Assembly: GCA_030248195.1 (NCBI GenBank)
Contig: JASAND010031911.1
Location: 1 to 64,000 of the forward strand
From: Trissonchulus latispiculum
Lineage: Eukaryota; Nematoda; Enoplea; Enoplida; Ironidae
Length of the DNA stretch: 64,000 nucleotides
Direction: 5' to 3'
Positions within the stretch are counted from its first letter, which is position 1. Each line of letters opens with the position of its first letter. Below the pieces are notes generated by a model, which saw nothing but the letters and a program-made list of their open reading frames with translations, had not been told where the DNA came from and searched no databases. The position numbers and the translations under genes were made by a program. Positions 31,700 to 43,920 of this stretch are shown piece by piece.

Positions 31700-34289
31700 T
31701 TGAAACAGCTATATTGTGCACCTAGTGATATGGGCGGCAACTTACTTCGATCCTAGAAGAATTATTCTTCTCCAGCTCAGAAAACATATTTTCAGTCAGC
31801 AATTTGACTGTTTCTGTCATTTATGGTGATAATGATAATTTTTGACGCCAGGGTAACATGTGTAAATTTTGTTAAATCCAAAATCAAGTTAAATATATTA
31901 AGAAAAATTCATTAAATTATGGATTATGATCTTCCGCTGAAATATTAGTCGTTATATCACCTGGATTGTGCGAATCTGAAATGTAGCCTATGAACGTCCA
32001 AGCAGTTATTATATGATGTAATTATTATGATAGTATCAGAGTTGCCAGCCAGTTTAGAATATTCAAAAATCCAAAATAGGGACATAGGTACGAAATCTAA
32101 CAGAAATAGAACTAGAATTTACGCAACTATTCATTTAGGTCATCTAATAATGAATGGAACGGCAGTAGAATTTAATTATGTGAAGATTAGTTGAATAATT
32201 AACTCAATGAGGAGGGGTCGTTACCCTTCCCAAGCCTGTTACAGGCAAAACCATCATGGTACTTATACAATGGAGGAATCGTTACTCTTCCCGGATCTCA
32301 AAATAAGAACCCCATTCAGCCGAAAGTGTAATAAATCCATTTAAATGGTCTTAAATAGTCAATAAAATACTCGCAGAAGAATACTATACTAAAAGTAAAG
32401 AAATTTAATAGCAGCTTCTCTCTAGGAAAGTTGGTTTTATGAAGTCCCAGTAACAAATATTGGAAGATGGTTCGTTAAAATGTAGTTTTTAGCTAAAATG
32501 TTGTTTATTGATGTTAATATATATTTATTAGTGTTAATTAGTGTTAATAAGCAATAATTAGTTGATTTTGTTAATTTTGGCCGAAAATATAACTTAGGCT
32601 CATCTGAAAGGCAATTCTTTTCTGATTCTAAAAATCCGAACCCGGTCTTTAAATTCCCAATATTAAGAAAGTTATGGGCTAAAATGTTTTTATAAGATTA
32701 CATTTGACAGTTAAATTTGAGTAAAAATGGAAGGTCAAAAGGTAAAAAGGGTAAAGGAATTTGAAAGAATATGAGGTAAACAAGTCCTTGAGTACCCTCC
32801 AGCAGACCCTAGAAAATATTCACAAGAATTTTGAAAATTCAGGTAATGATTTGTCGTACCAGATGAGTGAAACACGGAAAGTAAAATCAGCTTAGATAAA
32901 AATCAGAAGAAATTCACGAAAATGAAGGTGGTCCAGGGTACTCGAGTAGTTAGACATCTTTATCCCCACAAAACCACACATAGCAGGTTAGTAGATGAAA
33001 ACAAACAAGCAAAATCATCTTAGTACATACAATTTTTCCGTGATGAATCTTTCTCGGAGCATTACGTATTCTCATGTTAGAATTTACCGTGAACTTTTTG
33101 TTGTGTCGGCAAAATTGGGTCTCCTGCCGGACCAGACGAGGGATCCTTGGCCCCACAGCGCGGAACCGCGGAGCCCCATACTGATCAACGGGAGAATGGC
33201 TGTGCTAAGATCTACCCGGTTCCAAAAGCTAAACACCCCTCTTGCACCCCAGTAGCGGAGGTGCCCGGCTCATCATTACCTCTGCAGTCACACTTGCTTT
33301 TAAAACAGAAATTTTTTCAAAAAAGCCAAAATACATAGTTTTAGACAAGCAGGCGAGCATTTTTTCAGTGCAGATCAAACAAGCAGTTTTTCAAACCGAT
33401 CATAAGAAATCACGATCCCACCCCCAAATTCAATACGGTACAAACATATAACACAAATACCACAAATCCAGACCTGGACCCGTACCGGCAACCCATTAGG
33501 GAATAGGAACCTAAAACACAAAATAAAAATCATTAGTCACAAAATTAGCCAAAGTTTAGGTTAAAATAAGAAAATGATTAAAAACAGCAATTGAAACGTA
33601 AATGTATAAAAACAGCAAGAATCTAGCCGGACCACGTAATTAACAAGGCTATGAGAGAGACAGTGGATGCCCTCCGGGAGAGCCCAAAGATAGTAGGACC
33701 CCAGCCAGGCAGTATAATAATAAAAGTGTTCTTGCCAACGCGATTGGAAAACTTAAGTTGTTCCTGGTGAGATCCCATGCTCTGTGTTACTTCGGAAAAT
33801 GGTCCAATAGGCACCGTCAATCGTTTCCTGAAAAAACCAATTGAATCAACGGCGGAGGAACTGTTAGCTGAAATCAGAAATGAAAACTATTGCAAATGTA
33901 CTGGTGGAAGGCAAATTGTGACCAGCTAGCCGTGCAAAAGTGCAAAAATAACTGTAAAACTGTTATAGTGCTATGCTGTAAGACTGAGGTGTAAGTTAAA
34001 ATGAGTACAAAACGTATGAACCTAAAATTAACTAAAGCAGACAATAGTGCAGGAGGTATATATGAAAGCCAAAATGTGAAAGTTCCGGAGACATATATAC
34101 GTACTCCGAGAAAATCTTACTTTTAAAATTTAAAACGAAAATTGTTTAAATCGAAATGAAATATAAATCCCATGTATTTGATTCAAGCAAAAAATGACGG
34201 AGACAAGCTTGGAAAATTACTTTAATGAAATTGCACGAGTTAAGTTTTCAGAAAATTAACCGGGCCAGGCGAACAACATAGTAATTGTT
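31700..34289. other. Intergenic, nothing assignable
   Basis: No gene recognised. A GC-richer patch at 33110-33310 (GGACCAGACGAGGGATCC, GGTTCCAAAAGC) and 33470-33840 may be remnants of a dispersed repeat, but no ends or domains can be defined. Confidence 0.4.
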
Positions 34290-34298
34290 TGGAAAAAT

Positions 34299-35878
34299 AC
34301 GTGTGTACACCTGACACTCCCACTGAATGAGCCAACGCAAAAACCGATTGAGCCAAACTCCTTAGGTCGAACTGTGATTGAGCCAAGCAAAATTGTGCTT
34401 GAGCCGCTTTTAGTTTATTTGTAAAAAGCATATTATTATGGGAGTGCTAAATGTCACTTATCACTCCCATGATTGATCCATGATTAGAAACTTTGTGAGA
34501 AAATTATACATAATGACTACTGATTGAGCCACCAATTTATTTCTTGTTGCTTCCTGTCCTACACTAATAATTTAACTTCGAAATTTCAAAACTTTAGTTA
34601 GCTGGTAACCGGTCAATGCAGTGGAAAGATAGCTAACTAAAGGCTTATTAACTGTCAGTTCGTATTTTGGGCAACTCAAAGATAATAGCAAGCAACCAGC
34701 AAAGCATTTATTTATCAGGAACAAAGTATTGAAGCTAATTCGAGCTCGGCAATGAATTGCTATTTATTATTGGAAATGCTGTGAATTTTGTCAAATTTTG
34801 TCGACCCCCCCCCCACCACCAGATTTTCAAATTTCACTTCTTCCCCCCATTTTTGGGCAAAAACCAAAGACACCCGCCCCCAACTTTCGGCTCCCCCCCC
34901 CCTTCCTCCAAGAATCCCAGCACCTTAGTTTCACCAGGGGGGGGGGAGGTTGGTTACTCCCCCTCCAATTTTCGACCAACTTTACCACCTCCCAGATTTT
35001 TTACTTTCTCTCCCCACTTTTGGTTACCCCCCCCCCCCCCCGAACACCCCAAGCACTTTCTGGGCAAAAAAGTTGGGTAAATGTTGCCAAAAATGGTCAT
35101 TTTTTCAATAAATTTCTCAAATGTTTTCTTAAAATTCAACTTAAAAATTTTTGAAGTTTGCTAAATATGGCTACTCCCCTGCTTTTACACATGATACATC
35201 TTTCCCTATCCCTCAGTCAGCTCCACTTCCTCCAATTCAGAGCATTTCCTGGAAATCGTATCTATATGCCTATGGTTCTCGCTTTTTCTATATATACATA
35301 CATACCGACTTTCCTGTTTCATGGATTCGAGGAAACTGGTTTGAACTCTGGAAAAGAATTAGATTTTCTTAATTCTAATCCTTTTCCAGACCAGAACTCA
35401 GTTCCTCAGTTCAAGTGAATTTTTCAATGTGCATATTAACAAGCTGATATATACACAGTCACAGCGTGCATGGGGCACTATACACGGCATCTATGTACAT
35501 ACTGGAGTTGCGGCGAGCGTCATCAAATTCCGTTGGGTAAGTGTGTAGTTTTTGGATTACGTAGTATTCAAGTTGTATTGTATTTAATGTTTCGGTATGC
35601 GATACGGCGGATGGGCTTTGCAATATTTTTGAAGCGGCCGCTTTGGGGTGGGCGAAACTTACGTTGGAAATTTTCGCTTCCGGGCAAGTTAGGTCCGTTT
35701 GTTTTTTCCGTATAAGTCACGCTTGGAAAAATGCAATTTTCTGTCGGAGTGTTAGAACGATCTGGGCATTTTCAGCAGGTTAAGTTAGGTTTTTCTGAAC
35801 GAATATACCCCGAAAGTGAACTTTTTGATTAGTTTTCGCTGCCCGGCCCGACTAGTCACCTGTACGGCCGGCCAAAAG

Positions 35879-35881
<3 letters not shown>
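34299..35881 (+). repeat. Left arm of the foldback element
   Basis: Contains several C runs of 8-15 (34804-35042), an 81-codon ORF (35470-35715) with an identical inverted twin in the right arm, and ends in an (AT)n tract at 35882-35925. The ORF has no recognised domain. Confidence 0.85.
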
Positions 35882-35926
<45 letters not shown>

Positions 35927-35927
<1 letters not shown>

Positions 35928-37153
35928 TGAGGAAAATCTCGTAGTACGTATATACGTACATTCTTGTACAGTCTTTTCAAACTAGTAGATATAGCAGTGC
36001 TCGGACAGTTCCTACTTTTCCTACTTTTTTCCTACTTTTTCGTATGTTCCTACTTTTTTCCTAGTTTAGGTCAAAAATTCCTACTTTTTCCTACTTTTTT
36101 CCTGCGAAAGACGAAATCGGCCTGATTTGACAGAAAATTGTCCAAAAAAATCGCTGACTTTTTGTTATTTGGAAATAATCTGCAGGTTGTTTTGCTATAT
36201 TCCTTACAATAAGGGAGATAATCGAACATAAAATTTGCAGCATCAATCCCAATTGACTAAATTTCGTCGGCTTTACCAGTTTCTGTGGTAAAATTCAGAT
36301 TACATAAATCTTACGGCAGAGTGCTATTGGCTTGGACACGTTAGCTTAGCAAAAAAGTGGGATCTTATTTAAACTGCGTACGCCACAGGTCCAGATTCCG
36401 CATAACTTGACAAAATTAGCTGAATTTTGGTGTGAGTAGCCGGGCTGCGATCAAACATCGCACACTTTTCGGTTTCGCTAAATTAGATTTTTCAGATTTG
36501 CAGGACCAGTGGAACCGAAAAATATTAGCTTCAGACTGATTTTGCTGTAAACTGAGGTGGTTTTCGGGGATCGTAGATGGAACACGGTTGCTGTCTGTCT
36601 GCTGCTTAAGCTTTTGGTTAGCTTTCTATAAGCTAAGGTTTTAAGTTTAGGATGCAAGCTTACATGAGTGCACTGTTGTATACAAGCTATCAAAATGTAT
36701 GATCAGAAAGGAGTTCTGCGTCCTCAAAACTCCTGTACAAAACATTATTAAACTCAGGTTTTGACTAGCAACGAATGCCAACTTTAAATGCAATTTTGAA
36801 CTTGACACAGCCCAGAAAGAAAGAACGTCATGTAGCACCTAAATCTTAAGAATTCGGACCTCCGGTGGGACTCGGCTGACTTTTTCCTTGGCACAAACTT
36901 TTTTGTTAAGTTTTTCAAAAAATGCTGAAGACTAATTTTTTCTGTGGAGCTAAAAATTATTCATTACTTAACCTAATTTTAAGCTTAAAATAGCTAAGGA
37001 ACATTTAAAAAAACCGAAAAAAATCAAACAGTCGTGAAACTGGGGATCACGACTTCAACTTGTAGACACTTACATGATCGTTTTTAAAGGCTTCAAGACA
37101 AATGAAGAATTGATTGGGCCTTACGGAAAATCTGCATAATGACGTTCTGTTGA
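35927..37153. other. Unique centre of the foldback element
   Basis: AT-rich, with repeated CCTACTTTTT words at 36010-36110 and a SINE-like scrap at 36851-36878. No transposase or other domain found. Confidence 0.6.
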
Positions 37154-37166
37154 ATATATATATATA

Positions 37167-38743
37167 TCCGCTTTTGGCCGGCCGTACAGGTGACTAGTCG
37201 GGCCGGGCAGCGAAAACTAATCAAAAAGGTTCACTTTCGGGGTATATTCGTTCAGAAAAACCTAACTTAACCTGCTGAAAATGCCCAGATCGTTCTAACA
37301 CTCCGACAGAAAATTGCATTTTTCCAAGCGTGACTTATACGGAAAAAACAAACGGACCTAACTTGCCCGGAAGCGAAAATTTCCAACGTAAGTTTCGCCC
37401 ACCCCAAAGCGGCCGCTTCAAAAATATTGCAAAGCCCATCCGCCGTATCGCATACCGAAACATTAAATACAATACAACTTGAATACTACGTAATCCAAAA
37501 ACTACACACTTACCCAACGGAATTTGATGACGCTCGCCGCAACTCCAGTATGTACATAGATGCCGTGTATAGTGCCCCATGCACGCTGTGACTGTGTATA
37601 TATCAGCTTGTTAATATGCACATTGAAAAATTCACTTGAACTGAGGAACTGAGTTCTGGTCTGGAAAAGGATTAGAATTAAGAAAATCCAATTCTTTTCC
37701 AGAGTTCAAACCAGTTTCCTCGAATCCATAAAACAGGAAAGTCGGTATGTATGTATATATAGAAAAATCGAGAACCATAGGCATATAGATACGATTTCCA
37801 GGAAATGCTCTGAATTGGAGGAAGTGGAGCTGACTGGGGGATAGGGAAAGATGTGTCATGTGTAAAAGCAGGGGAGTAGCCATATTTAGCAAACTTCAAA
37901 AATTTTTAAGTTTAATTTTAAGAAAACATTTGAGAAATTTGTTGGAAAAAATGACCATTTTTGGCAACATTTACCCAACTTTTTTGCCCAGAAAGTGCTT
38001 GGGGTGTTCGGGGGGGGGTAACCAAAAGTGGGGAGCGAAAGTAAAAATCTGGGAGGTGGTAAAGTTGGTCGAAAATTGGAGGGGGAGTAACCAACCTCCC
38101 CCCCCCTGGTGAAACTAAGGTGCTGGGATTCTTGGAGGAAGGGGGGGGGGGGAGCCGAAAGTTGGGGGCGGGTGTCTTTGGTTTTTGCCCAAAAATGGGG
38201 GGAAGAAGCGAAATTTGAAAATCTGGTGGTGGGGGGGTCGACAAAATTTGACAAAATTCACAGCATTTCCAATAATAAATAGCAATTCATTGCCGAGCTC
38301 GAATTAGCTTCAATACTTTGTTCCTGATAAATAAATGCTTTGCTGGTTGCTTGCTATTATCTTTGAGTTGCCCAAAATACGAACTGACAGTTAATAAGCC
38401 TTTAGTTAGCTATCTTTCCACTGCATTGACCGGTTACCAGCTAACTAAAGTTTTGAAATTTCGAAGTTAAATTATTAGTGTAGGACAGGAAGCAACAAGA
38501 AATAAATTGGTGGCTCAATCAGTAGTCATTATGTATAATTTTCTCACAAAGTTTCTAATCATGGATCAATCATGGGAGTGATAAGTGACATTTAGCACTC
38601 CCATAATAATATGCTTTTTACAAATAAACTAAAAGCGGCTCAATCACAATTTTGCTTGGCTCAATCACAGTTCGACCTAAGGAGTTTGGCTCAATCGGTT
38701 TTGGCGTTGGCTCATTCAGTGGGAGTGTCAGGTGTACACACGT
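37167..38743 (-). repeat. Right arm of the foldback element
   Basis: Inverted copy of the left arm, including the matching 81-codon ORF (37335-37580, minus strand). G-run lengths differ slightly from the left arm, as expected for homopolymer slippage. Confidence 0.85.
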
Positions 38744-39047
38744 TGGAAAAATGAAATCCGATACTCCGGGTTTACCCCCTCTTTTGAAAATTAACTGGGG
38801 TAGGGAGGGTTGGCATAAATGAGTAGTTTACTGCACCCGTAAATATCAGACATCTCAACCCGGACACGACAGGAAGTACGTATATGGCGAGTTTTAGAAT
38901 AGTAAAATAGTTTTTAGAATCTCTGAAAGAAGGGTCATTAGAACATTGAAAAAGAACTTTCTGGATATCCTGGATAGTTTCAAAATAGGCAAAAGGGTGA
39001 AAAAAGCACATCGGCCCCGGACAGGATAGGAGGTGGAGGCCGGAGCC

Positions 39048-39408
39048 ATAGGATAACGTGGGGTGATAATGGGGGGTGCAGACCCCTCCCCAGACCGACA
39101 AAAAACGGGTAGACCCTCTCAGCAAAAAGGAAAAACGGGCAGACCCTCTTGTCCAGAAAGGAAAAAAGGGTATTTTCAGCGATTTCCACTGAAACTTGGT
39201 AATGTTTTAGCAAATTTTAGCGATTTTTTTTCAGAAAATTTCTTAAAAATCGCTAAAAATTGCCATTTTTTGCTAATTTTTGGTCAAAAATCTTAAAAAT
39301 TCGGAATTTTCGCTAATTTCGGGGCAGACCCCCCAAACTTTTTTCAGGGGTAGACCCCTCGCCGAGGTCGGGGTAGACCCCCCAGAATCGGACCCGTGTT
39401 AATATATG
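39048..39408. mobile_element. hAT-type MITE inside the Gag-protease element
   Basis: Begins CATAGGATAACGTGGGG and ends CCCGTGTTAATATATG. GCCGGAGC is duplicated exactly at 39040-39047 and 39409-39416. The host minus-strand frame continues across the duplication on both sides. Same family as 46899-47332 by its terminal CATAGG-TTAAC and its GGTAGACCC/GTACAAGCC-type repeats with an AT-rich middle. Confidence 0.85.
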
Positions 39409-42400
39409 GCCGGAGCCCAAAGCTTTGGGGGCGGAGGTATCCCCATACCTACACACATCACTGCAGGAGGGTCGTCGCACCAGTTTGCAACAAATTCCGA
39501 ACAAATTTCGGCTGATGACAAGAAGCATGTTCACCTCATTAGTAGAAAATAACAAATTCCAATAAAATTTTTTCATAAAATCGGTTCCTATGAGCATCTC
39601 ACGAGAAAAGTCAGGAGCCATATGAAAAGACCACCCATACTCTTTCCGCCCCACCGTGAATATGACCAAACTTTAGCAGAAATTTTTAAAGGTGCGTTGT
39701 TAGATGTCACTGCGGTTTACTTGATAAGATCCGGTTTACGAAATTGAATATTGGCGCCCCGCCTTCAAAATTTTCTTAACTGTCCGAGGACTGACAATGG
39801 ATATTGGTGCCCCGGAGCCAATAATGACCAAAATTTTGGTCCCCCCGGGAGGTAACGACTATGGCTGGCATATTGTCTGTTGCCGCCGGTGCTTGCTCGG
39901 ATTTAATTCCGGTGGACCCTCCCAGAGGTACTGCAACTGATGTCGGATCTCCAATTTGGGTTTTTTCTGGCTGCTATGAGACCGTTGGACAGTTTCTTCA
40001 ATTTTTGTCCCCACAGAATTACGTTCGAGCCTGTGGCAACGAGAGGCACCCGCTTCCCCGAGATTGGGAGAAAAGCACGCGGTCCAAGAGGGAGGAGGCT
40101 GTTCTTTGTCAAGCAATACTGAGTCGAATTCTGACTGATTTGGGCATAAACGCTGCAATAAAGACGCCATTTCTTGCATTTAGTGACAGGGCTTGATGAT
40201 ATTTTTGCATAAAATTAAAAGTATCTCTGTGAATGGCCCGCAAGGCAACAAAGCTTTGGACCATTTTTGAAAAACCATTCGACAACTGGGACTCCATAAA
40301 AGTATAATAGTCAAAAACTGGAATATTTGAGGAATCGACTGAATCGGACGGGTAGTGGTCACGTTCAGTGGGGCCCTCCCTCCCTCCCTGGAGAAGCTTC
40401 GCCAGCAGGCGGATCAGAAACCATCCCAGTTTGAAATTGGCTTAGAATTTGATTAGCCTGCTCAGCAGTAACCCCGTGAGAAGCCGGAGACGCCTTCCAA
40501 GTAGAAGAGGTGCAGCCGAAGCTGAAACCCCCGAATCCGAGGCTCGTACAAAATTTTGGCATAAATTCGGTATACCCGCATCGGCCATAGCCAATGTACG
40601 TTGGTGCGATGCCGGAGCGTGACCGGCGGAAGATTGTAAATTTTGTCTCTGATACCCAAAATTGGCAGGAGACGGGGAGACGGTCAGAGGAGCAGAAACG
40701 TTTTCAGAAGGCGGGTTAGGTTGGAGCGGAGGATATTGCATAGAAGGAGGGGGCGGTAACTTAATTTGTAGGTTAATAGTATTGTTGTTGTCCAACTTGT
40801 CCCTGATATTGGGGAAGGTATGGCGTTTGTGCATGAGAAACATAGTCAACTGTTTCCGTAGGAGGACGATTTTTATAATCTGGGGGAGCTTTTGACGGGT
40901 ACCAATCCCAACATTTTTTCAAAAGGGTGACCCCGCATTTTACAGTATTTACACGGAACAGAAAAGTTTTTGCGTTTTTCTTCATCCCACTTCGTCAGAG
41001 CTTCTTGGATATGCAGTTCAAACCAGTTTTTCATTTCCTGGAAACCCAAACGGGAAGCTGCTGCTTCTAAATTTAGTAGAGGAGGTTGTCCGGTGCATTA
41101 TGGTAAGAAGGAAATTTTTATCCGGACCCCCTTCTTTGACATAATAGATTGGGAAATCATAAGAGAGGGTGTCACCCCCCGGAGCCCGTACCTCCCGGGA
41201 TTCTAAACGGTCTACAACTCGACAAACGTCTTGCATAGTAGGGCGTTCATGCAAAAAAGTGAAGCTAAAGGCGAATCAAATTTGTCGTGAATCCCCGCAA
41301 AAAGCTGTTGAACACATTCTTGTTCCCGCTCCTCCTGCGTATCCCAAAGGTCGAGGGCCATCACCTGCAATTCGGAAATATAATGACGTACAGATTCATT
41401 GGGGAGCTGCTTCCGGTGTGCAAATGCCGAACGCCGATGCCGCAATGAACGCTGTGGTTTTGGAAACTTTGATTTTATTAGTTCCAAAAATTCTTGGTAA
41501 GATTCAACGACCTTTGGTCCGCATTTAGAAGCAAAAATTTGGGCTTTTCCTGACAATTAATTCCACAAAAGAAGCCCCGACTAGCTTTCCGGAATAGAAT
41601 GAACGACCACGGCAGACTCAAACTGTGGTAGCCAATCTTCGAAATATACGTATTTTGGGTCATAACGGCGCACATCCCTTAAAACTTCTAGATAATAACG
41701 GTATAAGCCCGTGCCAAATTTTAAAACAGAAATATCTGCACTTTGCATAGAGTCCTGAATAGAGTGACGGGAAACTTTCGACATTCTGGGTTTTTTCCCG
41801 AAATTGTCAATCGAATCTGAAGGGACATCTGAAGTATGGGAGGGAAGAGTAGGGGTCCCGGAGACGATCGCGGAAGCGTAGTTTGTTGAATATACGTATA
41901 TTCCGGTTGTACGTAAAAAACCGGGGGAGGGCTCGCAGCTAAACTTTGTTGTACCGGAGGCAGGCCTCCCCGAGGGCGACCTTCACCGGAAGAGGGCAAC
42001 ACCACGCCTTTGGCCTCCCAGCGGCAGGACACAGGCTGGTGGTGTCCCTCCGGCTGGGATGCCCCCACCGGAGTTGCCAGGCGAATGAGAGCCACCAAAT
42101 CATTGTGCAAATCCGGGGCAGCTGTTTGAGCCCCCCCCCCCCGAAGAAATGCTGGTCCGATGAATTCTTGGTGGATTGAACGGGGACCTGGGCGTAGTGC
42201 CCCCCACCAATTTTCTGCTCCAGGGGGTTGACAAATGGGACGATAATTGAGCCCCCGGACCCCTCCTCATTCAAAATGTCTGAGCCTTGACTTTGGACAG
42301 AGTTATAAAAAGCTCTATCTTCCAAATTTACGTAATTTTCAATTATTTTGTTGGAGTTCAACCCTCATTTGGAGGGAATATGCTCCATGTCCGACCTGTC

Positions 42401-42867
42401 GGGAGAGTATCCCGACAACGCCGGTGGAGACATGAGGAGACCGGAAAAAAACTAGGATTTTGGGGGTGTTGAACCCCCGCGCCCACTTGAACAGACAGAA
42501 CGGGGTACTGATTTTGAGGTATAGAATAATTTAGAAGTTGCTGGGTCTCTCTCCAGTTTGTCCGGACAACGGCCCAGACGCACTGTTAGAGGCAACCCCA
42601 TTTCCCAAAATATTTGAGGGTAGATGTGAATTTTGAGGTTGTTAGGGGAGGGGGTCTCTCTCCAGTTTGCCTGGGCACCGGCCCATACGCACTGTTAGAG
42701 TCACCCCATCCCCCAAAATAGCAGAAAGCACACTTTGGGTGCTTTGAGCAACATAAAAACGGGGAGAAATAAGGTTATCAAAGATTTTCTTGGAATTTTC
42801 TGGATTTGAATAATCCAGATTTGGGGGAAATGCAATACCTGACTGGGCCTGGGAACCAGATTTTGGG

Positions 42868-42985
42868 GAAAGGGATGGTCCCAATTTTTGAGGGAGGGGT
42901 GGTCCCGAATTTTAGGGGAGGGGTGGTCCCGAATTTTGGGGGAGGGGTGGTCCCAAATTTTGGGGGAGGGATGGTCCCGAATGAT
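42868..42985. repeat. 22-bp tandem repeat in Gag region
   Basis: About five units of GGAGGGGTGGTCCCGAATTTTG, encoding the minus-strand PPPKFGT repeat. Confidence 0.85.
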
Positions 42986-43920
42986 TTGGGGATGAATAAT
43001 TCCCCCCGATCTCCGACCCCCCGGTAAAAAAGTTTCCAATTTCGGTTCAAAAAATCAAAAACGTCTGGTGCCTGATTTGGAAACATTTCGAAAAATAAAC
43101 GAACAATTTTATTTTTAAAGCGTTTTACAGGCCGGGTAAACGGACGAGAAAAGTCGCACATACTACTCACCTGTTAAAACGGTTGCCAGTTGTAGAGATT
43201 TCGGTTATTACCGTGAAGAAATAAACTTAAACCAGAGGAAACTACAGGTTCTAGAGTGTGCGCATGTCTCACTCAAATAGCCCGCTTACCCTAACCGACT
43301 ACAGAAGTCGACGGCAATCTAAAAAGTACCGCGAGTTTACTTTTCTGATTTTGACAAAAATTATGAACAACAATACAAAACTCGAATTTCACACATTTAT
43401 ACCGAAACGGAATTTTCAACAATAGACAATTAAAAAACCTACACAGATAATGCGGACAGAAACAAAATGTAAAAGGGGGCAGAGCAAGAAAGATTAAAAT
43501 TCTCCAACCAAATATCCCAAATAGCTGACCCCGATGAGAGAGATTGATGAAAGGAGGCAGGTGTGAAAAACCCAACCGCCTAATAGAGAACACCTTTCAA
43601 GACTGACCCTCTTGAGCGCCCAAACTTGAACTTGATTCTGTAAAATTAGCTATTGAACCGAGGTCTCTACACAAGAGGACAACTTTACGTTACACAAGAT
43701 AGCATTGCATTTTGAATATTTTGGACGAAAACAAAAGAAATATTAGAAAATAGTTCAGAACCGGTGGATGTTTTTGGATCTTTGGATTGGAAATCTTAGT
43801 AAGTCTTGGTTGCATAAAATACATACGTATATATCTTTTGGGTAGAATTTGGGGGCTTATCACCTGCAGAAACTAACCGGGAATAACTCACTGGATACGT
43901 ACGTATGTATTTTGCGGGTA

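Larger units (their letters stand above)
34299..38743. mobile_element. 4.4-kb foldback element with 1.58-kb inverted arms
   Basis: Arms 34299-35881 and 37167-38743 are reverse complements with only scattered differences. The outer ends are ACGTGTGTACACCTGACACT, and TGGAAAAAT is duplicated exactly outside them (34290-34298 and 38744-38752). A 9-bp duplication with very long terminal inverted repeats is the Mutator-like (MULE) signature. The first 250 bp of each arm carry about five ATTGAGCC/ATGAGCC motifs, likely transposase sites. The roughly 1.2-kb centre has no transposase, so the element is non-autonomous. Superfamily assignment is inference. Confidence 0.85.
38772..43170 (-). pseudogene. 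Decayed Gag-protease retroelement
   Basis: Reading on the minus strand: an N-terminal region with repeated KFGTTPPP units (42985-42870), proline-rich segments, then Gag core pieces FEDWLPQFE and LSGKAQIFASKCG ... FPKPQRSLRHRRSAF ... LPNESVRHYI (41784-41212). A zinc knuckle CKYCKMRGHPFEK-C at about 40965-40910 follows, and a protease (about 39840-39440). Frames change several times and in-frame stops occur. The zinc knuckle is broken by a frameshift at an A run before its last Cys. The protease reads GSGAPIS where the catalytic D(T/S)G is expected, while the downstream LIGTDFM is retained. No reverse transcriptase or LTRs identified. Confidence 0.75.

Noticed and set aside
34757..35154. Proline/Ser/Phe-rich ORFs in the foldback arm and their inverted twins near 37886-38254
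   Set aside because: They arise from C-run repeats, shift frame between arms and contain no domain.
42806..43027. Plus-strand ORF with repeated GGVVPNF units
   Set aside because: Antisense reading of the 22-bp repeat in the minus-strand Gag region.
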